From Sweltsa coloradensis (taxonomy: Eukaryota; Arthropoda; Insecta; Plecoptera; Chloroperlidae): 64,000 nt of DNA. The stretch lies in contig JAMZAV010000438.1 in the NCBI GenBank assembly GCA_024449915.1, positions 744,001 through 808,000 on the forward strand, in the 5' to 3' direction. The position numbers and the translations under genes are program-made. Under the pieces are notes generated by a model that had not been told where the DNA came from, ran no database searches, and saw only the letters and a list, made by a program, of their open reading frames with translations. Below, piece after piece: positions 46,901 through 57,480 of this stretch (within the stretch, counting starts at the first letter, position 1; every line of letters starts with the position of its first letter).

Positions 46901-49900
46901 AGTACGATATTCATGAGAAATTTCTTCGATTGTACCCAAAAATGTAGCAAGTCTAAGTTCAGAGAAAACGAAGGTCGTGTCAAATTTTCATCAAGATCGC
47001 ATATACCGTTTGCCCGGTAGAGAGCGAACAAACAGACGGAAAAAAAAAAAAAAAAAAAACAAAAAAACAAAAAACAAAACAAAAAAACACCCGAGCTAAA
47101 TTTTTTGGGGGGTCGGTGAAATTGAAGTCTTCGCTTCGCTCATCCAAAAAAGCGTGAAGGAGAAATCCTAAAACTTCTAGTGTACACGAATTTAAAAATA
47201 TTATTAGATTACAATCCCGTTTTTAAACAGTACATATTTTATTTATGTGCTCTGTTTGTGCAATTATTAAAAGGAGTGATACCTTACATTTTAAAGTAAG
47301 TTTTTGAAAATCGATCAAAAGCTGAATTTAGTTCGTTCGGATTAGATGGAATAACATTGATTCCTCGAAATTGTATTAAGACTGAATGTCGAATAGTATC
47401 TAATTATATTTATCACCAAAGCACTTAAGTTTGTATGTATCTCATTGGAATGTGTTTACTTTTAGAATCCCGAAACGCCACTTTGATCTGCTTCTCTGTG
47501 TACTCAAATAGCTGCAAGTTGCTGCAGTATCCGTCCGCAAATAGCGACATGCTGCAAGCATTGCACGGCATCAGATTCCTCAGTATCGTTTGGGTCGTCA
47601 TGGGACATTCAGTTTTAATTTTTGAAATTATGACTCCATCAATAAATTATGCAATAAATATGGAAGTAAGTAAACCTTCTGTTCTGAATGGAAGTTTTAA
47701 TAAGTGACGAATTTAAAATTAATTTTGATAGTGTATCTGAAGTATGTTACTGAAATATGTATTTTCGGAATGAATTTGACCCGAATAATAATATATTCTC
47801 AACCTACGAAGAAACCGTTAAGCATTAAACAAAAGCGCACAAATACGAACTCCTTCCACCACGCACAACAGTGTCCACACAAACTTCCCAGGTATTTAGA
47901 TCTATTTCGACGACATATGAAAAAAGTAAACATACTAACTAATTTTCAACACTGCATGCGCACACAATTTGCAGCATGCTGACGAAAGGAATTCCAAAAT
48001 GCACTGCCTCCTAGATGTTGCTCGTGGCTATCTAGGAGGCAGTGCCAAAATGTATAAAAAATTCAAGAAATATTATTAATTTTATTGATTGATTATTGAT
48101 TCATACATACACTTTCTCCCGGTTCTAGATATTACAGCCAGCTAGCGTCCTTGATTGTCCATGCAACAGGTGTTGATTGTTGTCCTCTCACTTGCCCTAT
48201 TCAGTTAAACTGCCATTGCAAACCCCCAAGTGTCAAATAAGCACTTTGCTAGTTGACTGGCACCATCCCATTTACAACCTAACAAGCTTTTGAAAAGTTC
48301 AGTTCCCAAGCATCAAACAATCTTATTCAATTTCACATACATAAAACATATGATCAATCAGGTTTAAGATTTTAAATAAAACTGTTCCAAACATATTCAT
48401 ATAGACTTATATGTTACAGTACTTAACTGACTGGAGATATACTTTCATTACGAATGCAACAGTTTCTGTTGAATCATTCTTCCTGCTGAGTGGCTTGCTG
48501 ACCTGCTTCAAATTTCTCAAGCACATGGACAAGGGGACATCATTGAACATCCCTCTCTTTTACCTTCATAGATACATCAGGTATTTGTTTTTAAACGTTT
48601 TTATTCTAATGTACTATTGAATTTTATTATTTACCTTGCAAATATATTATATACATGGTGACAAGCACATAACTAATATTAACAAACTCAGTCTTGGGGA
48701 GAAACGCGTTCCCGAGAACTTGTTCCTTTTTCAGGAACTTTTGTGGGAACGCTTTCCTTTTCTTGTAACGTCAAAGTTACTATTATGTGGGAACTTGGAA
48801 CGAAACTAACGTTCCTTTCGCCGTTGTAATCCCGTCGAATGCCAGTACCTGATATCGTAAACTGCAGTATGAAAAATATCTTGTGACATCTTGTGTTTTC
48901 GAAAATGGCACCACCCTCATCAGATGGCCTGGGACTCACTTTAATGAATAAAAGTAATGATAAATTAACTCATATCATATTTAATTTTTTATAAATCAGT
49001 GATGGTATAAGGAAAGAGACAGGAACTTCGTTCCTTTTGAGGAACGACGAACGTTTCAGCTCCTTTTTAGGCAGAAGTAGCTTAACTTTTCAAAGTTCCT
49101 GTATTGGGGGAACGTGACTAAGACTGGACAAACTTGTAAAGTGCAAAAATATCAATACTTAATATCACATTTTCATCCAAATCCATATCTTTCAAACAAC
49201 TTTTGAGCCTTTTCACTGTGGATTCCTCAACAGCTGCAGATGGAAATCGAACAACTCCACAATTTGTTCTATTTAGAAAAGACAACTACCCAACATCCGA
49301 ATGTTTTTTTATTTCAACTTCTAGTTATGTATTTGTGTGTCCCCTTTTTGTATAATCATTTCCCAATTTGGTCACTAAACTCGTGTATCCTGTATTCCGT
49401 CGTAGTAACAATTATTATCCTACATACTCAGTTTCTCTTTCTTCGTATTTTCAAAGAATCCGGTCTTTAACCTCAATTCATTTTATAAAGTTCTTGTGAA
49501 CCCACCTCCACTTCTTCATCTTTCCAGTTATTCTCAGCTTTTACATAGCCATTTTATAACGTCCCGTATTAATCTTATTATTTTAGAGATCTATAAGCTG
49601 TAGCAACTAACGCCAATATTAGAAATATTTTAAATAACCAGCTATAATTACTACGTCCTATGTAGTATCGCAATAATTCTTTGTCTGCATGGACAAAAAA
49701 TATAAAAATATAATGATCAATCTGTAATTAAAAATAGTACTGATTATAATAAAAATTGCAATAAAGATATTTTTATGCAGACTATGTTTCTTGCGAAACA
49801 ACATAGGTTCTATAACATCACTTTCTCAAGTTTTGTGTTTTGTGTTATGAAAATCCGGTAATTTTGAGTGGTTTTAATATTGTCGGTAGTCTTTTTAATT

Positions 49901-52781
49901 TCTTTATGAACCCCTTTTAGATCGTTACAAAATTGCATTGAAAACTACATTGCCTATACAATGTCATGTTGTAGGTTGACTCCAGCGTACGGAGCTATGA
50001 TTCTTCTCACTGCACTTGCCATACACATGGGCGAAGGCCCCTACTGGGGAAGATTCATGTTGACTATGAAGAACTCCTGTCAAGAGAACTGGTGGACCAA
50101 CTTATTGTACATCAACAACTACTATCAATTTGAAAGATCGGTAAAGACATACACTACGTTCAAAGGAGCCTATAAATTAAAATAGAGACAAATTTAAATA
50201 AATGTAAAACTAAAATTTGTAAATATTGACAATGTAATTGAAAGCAATCTTGCAAAATCTAATATAGAGGAATAAATCATCCGTAGTAATAAGTAGTCTC
50301 GAATAGTCTGCTCTGCTATGAATAATGTCAAGATGGAATGAATGATTACTTGTATTTAATGGAGCACGCTGATTGCACTCTAAAGCACTGTGTGGTGGAG
50401 GAGGAGGAGGAGGAGGAGGAGGAGGAGGAGGAGGAATATCTATCTCTCTCTTTGAACATGATTCAACACAATTCTTCTCCCAGAAAGAATGTGCATACCG
50501 CAAACAAATTTGGCTTGTGTTGGCATGGTACTTAAATGTCCCCGAAAAACGCTTCAACTCGCCTTGTATACGGCTTGTATTGCTGTATAATGTGCCCGAG
50601 TGTTATAGCTCACCGCGGCTTGGCTTCGGTGCCCTATAAACGGCACCCAGACCAGATTACTATAGTATAAGATACATTCATATTTCTTTCTCGGTTTCAG
50701 TGCATTGTGCAGTCCTGGTACATTGCAGTAGACATGCAGTTATTCTGGTTGTCGCCATTAATTCTCTATCCACTTAGCAAGTAAGTATCGAAGATATGCT
50801 CTTTGTTCACTATCAAACTTATTATGTAAGTTTTATATCAAGGGGTCCAGACGTATCTACTACACCTAGCCCTTGATTTACTTCTAGTCGAGGGTGTTCA
50901 ACAACGTCATTTAATGTACCTAGTGGAACACTGTTAAGGATAAAGACTATACCACCAATATAAAAACTACGCGAAATTACTGTTAAAAGTGATATCTCGT
51001 GAACGCTGCATAATATCTCAAAACTGTTTGCAAACAGCTATGTGGTTATGTGAGGACTATATTTGAAATTCAAACCGCCCGGATTATTATATTTGAGTGT
51101 CTTTTTTTAAAAAATTATATTGTTCTGACAAAACCATCTAGGTGCCCGTTAGGGCGCCGCAGCCAAGCCGCGGTGCGCTACACACTCACGAACCTTATAC
51201 AGCAAACAGAGTTGGGGTGATTTCGAGGTGTCACCCAACTGTCATGAAACGTTATGTGAACTTGAAAACTATCAAAATCAAAGGATTTAGGTACCTGACA
51301 ACACATCCAAATTTGGTTGGGGTACGAGCATTCCTTCTTGGTGAAAAAATGGCTTAAAACATGCTCAAAATCACTTTAAGGATGTTAGCTACTACTGCTA
51401 CTGCTGCTACTGCTACGGTCTAATTCGTCAGTTTTAATCGGCCCGCGATTCTGCCCAAACGGGTGGGACTACATTTGAAAGAAAAAGTTGAAAAAGTTTG
51501 CTGGAAGACCTCCAAATAAAGGTTTTAATATAAGCCTTTTACAAGAATATAATCAACAAGTAACTATAGTTACTTGACAATGATCACCTACATTGTTTAC
51601 AAAAAACAAGTCTTTGGACCATTAGATATTTTAAATTCTATTGTTAATTGGTAATACCAAATCAATTAAATCGACTTTGATAAAATTATTGTATTTTAAC
51701 AAATAATTTTGTAATGGAACTTGAAAAGTAATGAGATCCCACATATAACAAAAAACGTAATAAAATCAGCCAAACCTTACACAATCAAAAGCAATGAGAT
51801 CTAAAAGAAATGCCAAGCTTATGTACCCTCCTACATCTTAATACATAAATTTACTTTGCCCTGTGACTGTATCCTTGCAAAGTTTGGCAAAATAAATTTG
51901 CACAAACTTTTACATTTAAAACAAAAGTTGCAGATAAAATTTTGCCACGCTTTCAAGGATACAGTCACAGGGCAAAGTGAATTTATGTATTAAGATTGCA
52001 AAAATGTAGGAGGGTACATAAGCTTAGCATTTCTTTTAGATCTCATTGCTTTTGATTGTGTAAGGTTTGGCTGTTTGTTTACAAGTTTTTTGTTATATGT
52101 GGCTATAGCTGTCTGCAATCATTTAAACAAAAATTGAAATAACGCTTATATTGAATCTGAATCTGAATCTGAATCTGAGATATTTTGCACCGTTCTCGAG
52201 ATATCACAATGAAACCGTAATTTCGCGTAGTTTTAATATTGGTGGAAGTCTTTAACTTTATTTTATTTCTCATTTTATTTATTTCTAAATTATGTCAAAA
52301 TGTACACTTCGAACTTCGCAGAATCATAAAGTATAGAACATATGTTCTATACTCAATGGTAGTACGGTTAACGTACATTTATAACGTGAAGTTGAGGGAG
52401 CCTCAACATTACTGTCTCGTCCGTCCATCTGTGCAAGTGTCAAGTCTCACGATTTAAAAAAAAATGACCACCGAACGCAGAACATTTTGGCGGCCCTGGG
52501 GGTGGGTATAAGGGATGCGATGTGCGTGTGCATTCGCTCCTTTTTTACATTGGCTGCAGTGGGCGTTGTCACATTATATTGGTTATACTCCGTCCCTTGG
52601 GCTGGTGAATAGCAATAATAAGGAATCAATTTATTTCAATGTTTCTAAAGAAAGAATGTCTTACAGGTGGCCTAGGTCTGGGGAAAGCTCTTTGGGCTCT
52701 CTTGATCGTGGTTGGGTTGCTCATCGCCTTCTTGGTACCGTACATCAACGAGTTTCCATTCGAATCAATAGAATCAGGAGG
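40692..52781 (+). CDS. Gene C: NRF-6-like acyltransferase-3 family gene, exons 1-9, frame break in exon 9
   Basis: Third paralogue of the cluster, same strand. Exons 40692-40920, 42193-42437, 43594-43793, 44013-44083, 47466-47665, 48420-48580, 49975-50140, 50701-50780 and 52667-52781 match gene B exons 1-9 in order and phase. Exon 9 has one extra G, shifting the frame. No match to exons 10-13 was found in the 11.2 kb that follow, which contain only repeats. They may lie beyond the window or be lost. Same predicted product class as gene B: signal peptide, Cys-rich extracellular NRF domain, membrane acyltransferase-3 domain. Confidence 0.77.
40921..42192 (+). other. Gene C intron 1
   Basis: Contains a duplicated word (AATCGTTGCTCA, 41330-41370), a G run at 41702-41712 and a tRNA-derived SINE (41930-42085). 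The last ~65 bp match gene B's intron. Confidence 0.5.
41930..42085 (-). repeat. tRNA-derived SINE with CTCGATTTGGTTGG leader
   Basis: Minus strand: TCTAGTTGGCTAAGGCGC (A-box), anticodon-like loop CAGGAAT, TTGGGTTCGAACCCTG (B-box). Plus-strand left part has the TCGATTTGGTTGGTCGGG leader also seen at 25920 and 62665, and a partial AATACAATTCTGATGTTA arm. Confidence 0.6.
42193..42437 (+). CDS. Gene C exon 2: NRF domain core
   Basis: Acceptor CCATCAG, donor GTAAGA. Encodes MLDSNSKIPAGILKGN, GNYDECLAVEDV and GQYCLVNV. It ends with LSAVLGKAFHLFKDKSQS, which differs from gene B (one codon shorter) while the first two thirds are almost identical. Confidence 0.88.
42438..43593 (+). other. Gene C intron 2
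   Basis: Nothing coding. A 43176-43201 hairpin is listed separately. A poly-pyrimidine run (CTTCTTCTTC) lies near 42660. Confidence 0.5.
43176..43201. repeat. Perfect 11-bp hairpin with 4-base loop
   Basis: CAAGAGGTCGC, loop GCTA, GCGACCTCTTG. GC-rich in an AT-rich intron and perfectly paired. Function unknown; it may be a remnant of an inverted-repeat element. Confidence 0.6.
43594..43793 (+). CDS. Gene C exon 3: end of NRF domain
   Basis: Acceptor TTTGCAG, donor GTAAGT, 200 bp. Encodes VGLTIAVCVPSTCSPRDL and STCYSRANVKPFTAG, keeping all cysteines seen in gene B. Confidence 0.88.
44013..44083 (+). CDS. Gene C exon 4: first membrane helix
   Basis: Acceptor TTTCCAG, donor GTAGGC, 71 bp. Encodes GFLVFFAALAILSTGYDL. 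The intron that follows (3.4 kb) holds three Helitron-like elements side by side. Confidence 0.85.
44631..45406 (-). mobile_element. Helitron-like element, family F4
   Basis: CTAGGAATCTTCGCAAACG start, GTTGTTGGATGAGCG inside, end CGCTACGCTCATCCAA. Four internal ~165-bp units, the most of any F4 copy here. Confidence 0.72.
45428..46217 (-). mobile_element. Helitron-like element, family F1b
   Basis: CTAGGAAAACGCTTAAGG start, GTTGTTGGATGAGCG inside, end CGCTACGCTCATCC. F1-type 3' terminus with F4-type body units, like 6131-6903. Only 21 bp from the preceding F4 element. Confidence 0.7.
46365..47147 (-). mobile_element. Helitron-like element, family F1
   Basis: CTAGGAAAAACGCTAAAG start, GTTGATGGATGAGC inside, end CTTCGCTCATCCAA. 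Two internal ~185-bp units; poly(A)/CAAA tract at 47040-47090. Confidence 0.72.
47466..47665 (+). CDS. Gene C exon 5: acyltransferase motif exon, in frame
   Basis: Acceptor CTTTTAG, donor GTAAGT, 200 bp. Encodes ESRNATLICFSVYSN then LHGIRFLSIVWVVMGHS; the G-H pair is the more usual family form (gene B has Y-H). This intact exon is the reference that reveals the extra base in gene B exon 5. Confidence 0.88.
47666..48419 (+). other. Gene C intron 5
   Basis: AT-rich. Contains a strong short hairpin at 48001-48045 (listed separately) and otherwise nothing recognised. Confidence 0.5.
48001..48045. repeat. 16-bp perfect hairpin
   Basis: GCACTGCCTCCTAGAT, 13-base loop, then ATCTAGGAGGCAGTGC. The arm word recurs as CACTGCCTCCTAGATGC at 52902 and resembles CTAGGTGGCAGTGCA inside the F2 elements. 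Either a small mobile hairpin or a piece of F2; a small-RNA precursor is possible but unsupported. Confidence 0.65.
48420..48580 (+). CDS. Gene C exon 6: acyltransferase-3 helix
   Basis: Acceptor GTTACAG, donor GTATTT, 161 bp. Encodes TVSVESFFLLSGLLTCF and ends LHRYIR; Glu replaces the Asp of gene B in the VD/E-SF motif. Confidence 0.86.
48581..49974 (+). other. Gene C intron 6
   Basis: Contains a degenerate minus-strand LINE end (49170-49290). A block at about 48691-49130, rich in AGGAAC/GTTCC inverted words, interrupts sequence similar to 56255-56310, so it may be an insertion of an unknown element. The rest is AT-rich with nothing recognised. Confidence 0.4.
49170..49290 (-). pseudogene. 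Degenerate LINE C-terminal remnant
   Basis: Minus strand reads PSAAVEESTVKRLKSCL, the usual last stretch of a LINE ORF2, with a frameshift just before. Related to the better-kept remnant at 56440-56545. Confidence 0.5.
49975..50140 (+). CDS. Gene C exon 7: acyltransferase-3 loop
   Basis: Acceptor TTGTAG, donor GTAAAG, 166 bp. Encodes LTPAYGAMILLTALAIHM and CQENWWTNLLYINNYY. The 1.4-kb intron before it contains a degenerate LINE 3' end on the minus strand. Confidence 0.88.
50141..50700 (+). other. Gene C intron 7 with (GGA)n
   Basis: GAG/GGA microsatellite at 50395-50434 (about 13 units), giving spurious poly-Glu and poly-Gly frames. Nothing else recognised. Confidence 0.8.
50701..50780 (+). 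CDS. Gene C exon 8: acyltransferase-3 helix
   Basis: Acceptor GTTTCAG, donor GTAAGT. Encodes CIVQSWYIAVDMQLFWLS, closer to the family consensus (Q-S-W-Y) than gene B's PHCWY. Confidence 0.88.
50781..52666 (+). other. Gene C intron 8
   Basis: Holds a complete, uninterrupted R6 repeat (51440-52100) and a GAATCT hexamer run (52147-52175). The rest is AT-rich with nothing recognised. Confidence 0.5.
51440..52100. repeat. R6 repeat, uninterrupted copy
   Basis: Left part matches 27600-27890. The right part is a palindrome with AATGAGATCTAAAAGAAATG and its complement, and GCCCTGTGACTGTATCC and its complement. This copy supplies the empty site for the F4 insertion at 27891. Confidence 0.7.
52667..52781 (+). 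CDS. Gene C exon 9: helix exon with a +1 frame break
   Basis: Acceptor CTTACAG, donor GTACGT. Nucleotide match to gene B exon 9 is close, but the run after TCT has four G (52680-52683) instead of three, so WPRSGK becomes WPRSGESS and the helix is lost. An extra three-base codon near the end is harmless. A homopolymer indel may be a base-calling error. Confidence 0.78.
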
Positions 52782-53660
52782 GTACGTAAAGAATACACAT
52801 CAATAAACACCATAATTATCAATAATAAAAACTGATAAAACCACCAAAAGTTGCAATCTTGACAACCCTGGGGCACCGATGTCTGTCAAGAAGGGAATTT
52901 GTCACTGCCTCCTAGATGCTACGTAGCTAAAGCCAGTAGTAGGATCTATGCGGCAGTGGAAATTGCATCCAAGCAATGATATTTAACATCTCGGTCGTTC
53001 GCCCGCAGCCAAGCGCACGCGACTGCTAGAAGGTGATGATAACTCGACCCTGTTTACTCCTATCCGAGTTGGGGGTTTCAGCTATCTGCACACGCCGTCC
53101 CGAAAGATTTAGTCTTGAAACTCGGTATATGACCTGATATGTGGTCCATGAAATACCAAAAAAAAAAAAAAAACAGCCCGATCCGATAACCCGTTCTGTG
53201 TTAAAAAAGTGCGTAAAAATCGACGAAAATCTTCCGGCTGGCTGGTTGGTTGGGGGGGGGAGGGATTCTGACAGAGAGAAATAAGAGCTTACAGAGAAAA
53301 CGGTACATCTTAGAACTATGAAACTTGGACCACACTTAGATGTACCTCAGACTCACATACTTCCGCCGAGAGACAAGCAATATTCCACCCCTAACACCTA
53401 CTAAATCATCCCCTAAAATTAAAATAATTCATAGCTCAAACCCAAAATTGAATTTTTAATCAAATAAGTTATTAAATTATGTTCCAATGTGTTTTAACCC
53501 AATCGGCCTATTCTCATTTCCTAAACCACATTTTTTCAACCCCCATCCCTTATAGTTTATATTATTTTTACCTTGATTTCCAGCATTCACCATGAAGGCA
53601 CCTAATGAGTTATCAGCATGAAATTTGGCATGATGGTACATACTAATAATAATAATCATC
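52782..53660 (-). repeat. R7 repeat, inverted copy
   Basis: From about 53000 to 53660, reverse complement of 22689-23400: contains GGTATATGACCTGATATGTG, GCCGAGAGACAAGC and CAACCCCCATCCCTTATAG. Supplies the empty site for the F5 element at 22249. Positions 52782-52999 show nothing except the CACTGCCTCCTAGATGC word at 52902. Confidence 0.65.
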
Positions 53661-53754
53661 AAAACTCATTTCCAACAATGTCAGGTTGAGTAATGTTCTT
53701 CACACCGATATCCAGGGCACGAAACTATTTTTTGCCGAGATTGCCAGGCTCAGC

Positions 53755-53990
53755 GTTTCTTCATCATCTTCATCATCTTCATCGTCATCTTCATCCTGCA
53801 TCTGCTTCTCCACCAATTTTCTCCACTCTTTCCTGCCACAGCTTCAATTCCGTCACCTGGTTCCACGATTCACCTCTCTCTTCAACGTCTCCTTCGATCA
53901 ATCTTCCCCATCTTTCTCTCGGTCTTCCTACTTTTCTTTTACCTTCCTCCCCTGCTTCGAAGTCTCGTCTTGGGATCCTATATATATTAT
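53755..53990 (-). pseudogene. LINE 3' end, C-terminal fragment
   Basis: Minus strand reads GKRKVGRPRERWGRLIEG then DVEERGESWNQVT and WQERVEKIGGE, ending in a GATGAAGATGAT tail. Same order as the end of the LINE at 12330-14660 (GRRP, DVEQRGGDWN, WQD). 5'-truncated. The long plus-strand open frame over it is an antisense artefact. Confidence 0.7.
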
Positions 53991-54039
53991 GTTATATCGC
54001 AGACTTTCATGGATTGAATATGCACACATTGTATTTTCG

Positions 54040-54115
54040 GGTAGTCCGTGTGGTTTTATTTTTATTTATCCCAACGTTTCGGGTAGTTCTCCCTGCCCAT
54101 CTTCAAGGAATGTAA
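54040..54115 (-). ncRNA. Penelope-terminus-like motif
   Basis: Minus strand: CTTGAAGATGGGCAGGGAG then AACTACCCGAAACGTTGGG, followed by ATAAATAAAAAT. The arrangement (GATG-stem-CGAAACGTTGG) recalls the hammerhead-bearing ends of Penelope-like elements, though the core is degenerate. 54116-54580 holds no recognisable element. Confidence 0.35.
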
Positions 54116-54581
54116 TATATTCCCCAAAACTAAGGGCGAGCTCTGGCCGGTTGGGGTGCGTGTTGCAAAGAGAGCTCTCGCGCAACTTTTTATCACACCT
54201 TTCTTCATTCACACAGCCTTACTCATATTTATTTTCTTCTTTCACTTTTTTCGTCTCCATACTTGCCGGCCCTCTCTGCAACGAGCACTCCTCCGTTCCC
54301 ACCCAGTTTAACCCATCCTATCCAACATCCTCACTCCTTCCCATTAACCCCCCTCGTCTTCCCTTACGTTCCTCCCATTGGAATGAAAAAAACATGGTGG
54401 TAATCCACAATGGAAAAAAAAATTTGGAAGATTCCAATACAATTGACATGGGCACTGATAACTCTACTGTTAAGTGCCCTTAAACAACATTAACTAACTA
54501 ACTATTCAAGGTTAAACCATGGTTAAAATTTATCATGATTTTTTTATCTCGAAAAATTCGCGTGTCTAGGGTTATGGATTT

Positions 54582-55356
54582 TTAGACGAGTTAGCGAAGA
54601 GAATAAGAATTACAATTCAAGATGAACGACGCTTATTCTGTGACTATGTGCGTGTGTGTGCGTGAGCTGAAATTTTAAACAGACATCCGGTACGAGCTAA
54701 ATGAGAACTGTTAGCAAAATCAGCTAGCTAGATCTATTGCGATTTAAACCTACGAGAAATAATAAATTGAAAGGCTGCAAATGTGTAGGAATTATTTTAA
54801 TGTTAATGGTTTTGTTTTTGAAAAAAATATTTTTTGTTTACTATTTGTCACGCTGCGAAAATTGCATGTAGTTACCAAGGTGTATCGAATCTTGCACGCT
54901 CAAGTTACCCCCTAATTCCGCTGGGAGATTGAGTAAACCGTGCAATCATTACGCGATTTCGCACTGGCTATGTTGTCCATAGTATTGTTTGCATTTTAAA
55001 AGATATGCTATAATGGCGTCTCATGATTAAAGAGTATGATCATGTTGTTATACAATTCTAGGAAAACGACAGTCTTCATTAGATGAGTGAGCGAGTCATG
55101 TTTTGAATATGCGGGAACATCTGCATACAAGTTGATTGATATATAGGTACAAATGATAGGGTTTTGAGTTTATTTGTTATTCGGGCGCATCAACTGTAAG
55201 GCCATAATGAGCCACTCTAGACTATGATAGGCTAGGGAGGAAAGACCAACGCTGTCTAGATCCAGTCTTAGGTATAGGGGGAGAAAAGGGAATGATACCG
55301 AGTACTCAACACATGGCTCACTCACTCGCCTAACAACGACTTTGGCGTTTTCCTAG
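54582..55356 (+). mobile_element. Helitron-like element, long family F3, diverged
   Basis: Starts TTAGACGAGTTAGCGAAG, ends ACGACTTTGGCGTTTTCCTAG before T. Shares ATTTTAAACAGACATCCGGT and the AGACTATGATAGGCTAGG segment with the copies at 34357 and 39129, and has the internal CTAGG end near 55060. It lacks their tRNA-like segment. Confidence 0.6.
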
Positions 55357-56439
55357 TCTATGTGGGATCCAATCTGATAAGATTTTCTTCAAAATACGAT
55401 TGTGAAACACGTGAAACTTAATGAATTTTTAGCCTGATGTATATTTGGCATAATTTTCGTGCAATTCCAGTTGTAAATGTACAAAAACGACACCAAACAA
55501 GGCTTAGTACTGGAGATTTTGTGTCCGAGGGCGTCGTTTCGAAAAAAATCCGAAATCTTGAATTCTTGGGGAAATTTCGAGTGCATCCACATATTTGAAT
55601 ATTGCTAAAGGTCACATACAACTATTTAAAAGCGGCAAACCGTGTTCAAAGAGCGCAGTAAATAATAATTTGTCGTGGGAAGCCGTCCTCCCAGGGCGAG
55701 ATGTATGCCCCTCTTGGTGTCACTACAGACATATTGAACTTGAAGTAAGGAGATTGTCAATAACAACTGAGGAAAACCTCCAAAAAATACTTCAGTCAGG
55801 AATACTAGTTTGACGGGATACGAACCCAGGTATTATTTTGCGTAACGCTATACCACTGCATTGGGCTAGAAAGATAAAGGTCCATAGGCACAAATTCTAA
55901 GTCGTATATTTCGAACAAACAGACTATACCTATGCGCGTACAAACTCAGGTCTAGATTGTTCGTGGTAGCCATGTTTGCAGACGTAGAAAATCTGCCAAC
56001 CAAGTTGTTTGGATTTAATTAAGTCATTTAGAGACAGTCAGCTCAGCCAATGTATGTGCGTGCTTCTAGCCAAAGATCTTGTGAAAGCGTGTGGTGAGGG
56101 TGCAGCCATGGTAACCCTGTCCAGCATCCAACGCCCATGTGATGATGCGATAATATCGTATTGGTTTGCCACAAATAACGAAGGCCGTTGATCATGTCCT
56201 ATCGTGTTATAGCTAAGCAACTTTTATATTTATATTTATATTTTATTATATTTGAAAATATGTGATTTACATGGTGGCAAGTACTTAAAATTAACATTTT
56301 ATAGTTGTATCAGAAGTCTGAAGTATCAAGACTTTATATCACACTCATTTTTCTTAATTTCTCATTTTACATCTACTAAATCAACAAATCCATAATCAAA
56401 TCAACATCAAACATAAATCAAATCAAATCTACATCAGAT
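55357..56439. other. Repeat-poor stretch with a tRNA-like remnant
   Basis: At 55805-55870 the minus strand carries AGTGGTATAGCGTTACGC and GGGTTCGTATCCCG (A- and B-box-like), a tRNA-derived remnant. No gene recognised; open frames at 55595 and 56009 have no family resemblance. Confidence 0.45.
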
Positions 56440-56545
56440 CCAAATCAATATCCTCCAAACACCTTCTAAACCTTTTTACCGATGATTCCTCAACAGCTGC
56501 AGCTGGCAATTGATTCCATTCCACAATTGTTCTATTAAAAAAAAA
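56440..56545 (-). pseudogene. LINE ORF2 C-terminal remnant
   Basis: Minus strand reads FNRTIVEWNQLPAAAVEES then SVKRFRRCLED, the standard end of many LINE ORF2 proteins (F-x-R-[ST]-x-x-x-W-N-x-L-P). 3' flank resembles that of 49170-49290. Confidence 0.65.
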
Positions 56546-56599
56546 GTTCTCTATAAGCAAGCTCCAACAACCCTCGTCTGGGTCCGGGGTAGAATTTGC

Positions 56600-57480
56600 A
56601 CAGAGAATGGCAACTAATCGTGTAGACCAGGAGCTAGATCCTGTAGGACCCCTATTAACGAAATTGGCTCACCCCACTTAACATCTCAAATCTGACTTGA
56701 CCACGTGTTAGTACGCACCTTATGAAAGAGCCCCAGATAGTATATCACTTCGAATTGTGGTAAACGATTTTTTTAGAGGCCATTTTGTTTTCGAATGTGC
56801 GATCATTGAAACGCTTACTCACTACTGTCTTCAAATGTACATAACTCGGGACTCGGTTACCGATTTTGATTTTAATACCAATTTGTAGGTAACTGTATGC
56901 TTTCTTTATTATATACAATCAATTTTTAATTAGCATATGATTTTATTATTAAAAAATGCAGACACAGCAAAAATAGTGTAAATAATTTACTAAAATGTGA
57001 TTCAAGCGTAAATTCGACATTTTTTTGGTTGCTAGCTAGATGTTTTTATACTTGATTATTATTCATAAAATATATTTATGAACTAAACTAATAAAATACA
57101 TAGATTTTTTGTGTTTTAGAAGATAAGCGTTGAAAGATGAGCATTTTCAGTGGATTGAGCGCTAATTAACTATGTTTTTAATCCAACTTCATTTCGTCAT
57201 AGAATTATATTTTGAATGTAATTTCAACCAACAATACAAGCGAATGGTAAAATAGAATGATACTAACAATGTATTACTGGATTTTCAGTTTAAAAAGTGG
57301 AAAAAGAGTAAAAGTGCTCTTTTCGTGTGACAAATTTAATTGGTTGCACTTAAATTCTTGGAAAGTCTAATATTAGAGATTTTAAAGGTTCTCTGAAAAT
57401 TTCATCCAAATCACAGAAGTCGTTTGTCTCGGAAAGCGAAAAACGAACTCAAAAGTGCACAAATAATAAAAAATATCTAA
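56600..57480 (+). repeat. Direct repeat unit R8, copy 1
   Basis: Aligns with 58100-58710 plus 59648-59935: CATCTCAAATCTGACTT, GCCATTTTGTTTT, GTGCGATCATTGAAA, ACTAAAATGTGATTCAAGC, TTTCAGTTT then AAAAGTG. About 75-80% alike by eye. No coding signal. Confidence 0.7.

Larger units (their letters stand above)
44084..47465 (+). other. Gene C intron 4, rest
   Basis: 3.4-kb intron with three Helitron-like elements in the same orientation (44631-45406, 45428-46217, 46365-47147). The flanks 44084-44630 and 47148-47465 show nothing recognised. Confidence 0.5.

Noticed and set aside
48691..49130. hAT- or piggyBac-type element
   Set aside because: AGGAAC/GTTCC words recur, but I could not find matching terminal repeats or a clear target duplication.
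53686..54483. 265-codon open frame on the plus strand
   Set aside because: Ser/Phe/Pro-rich. Its first half is the antisense of a LINE C-terminal fragment and its CATCTT repeat tail; there is no family resemblance.
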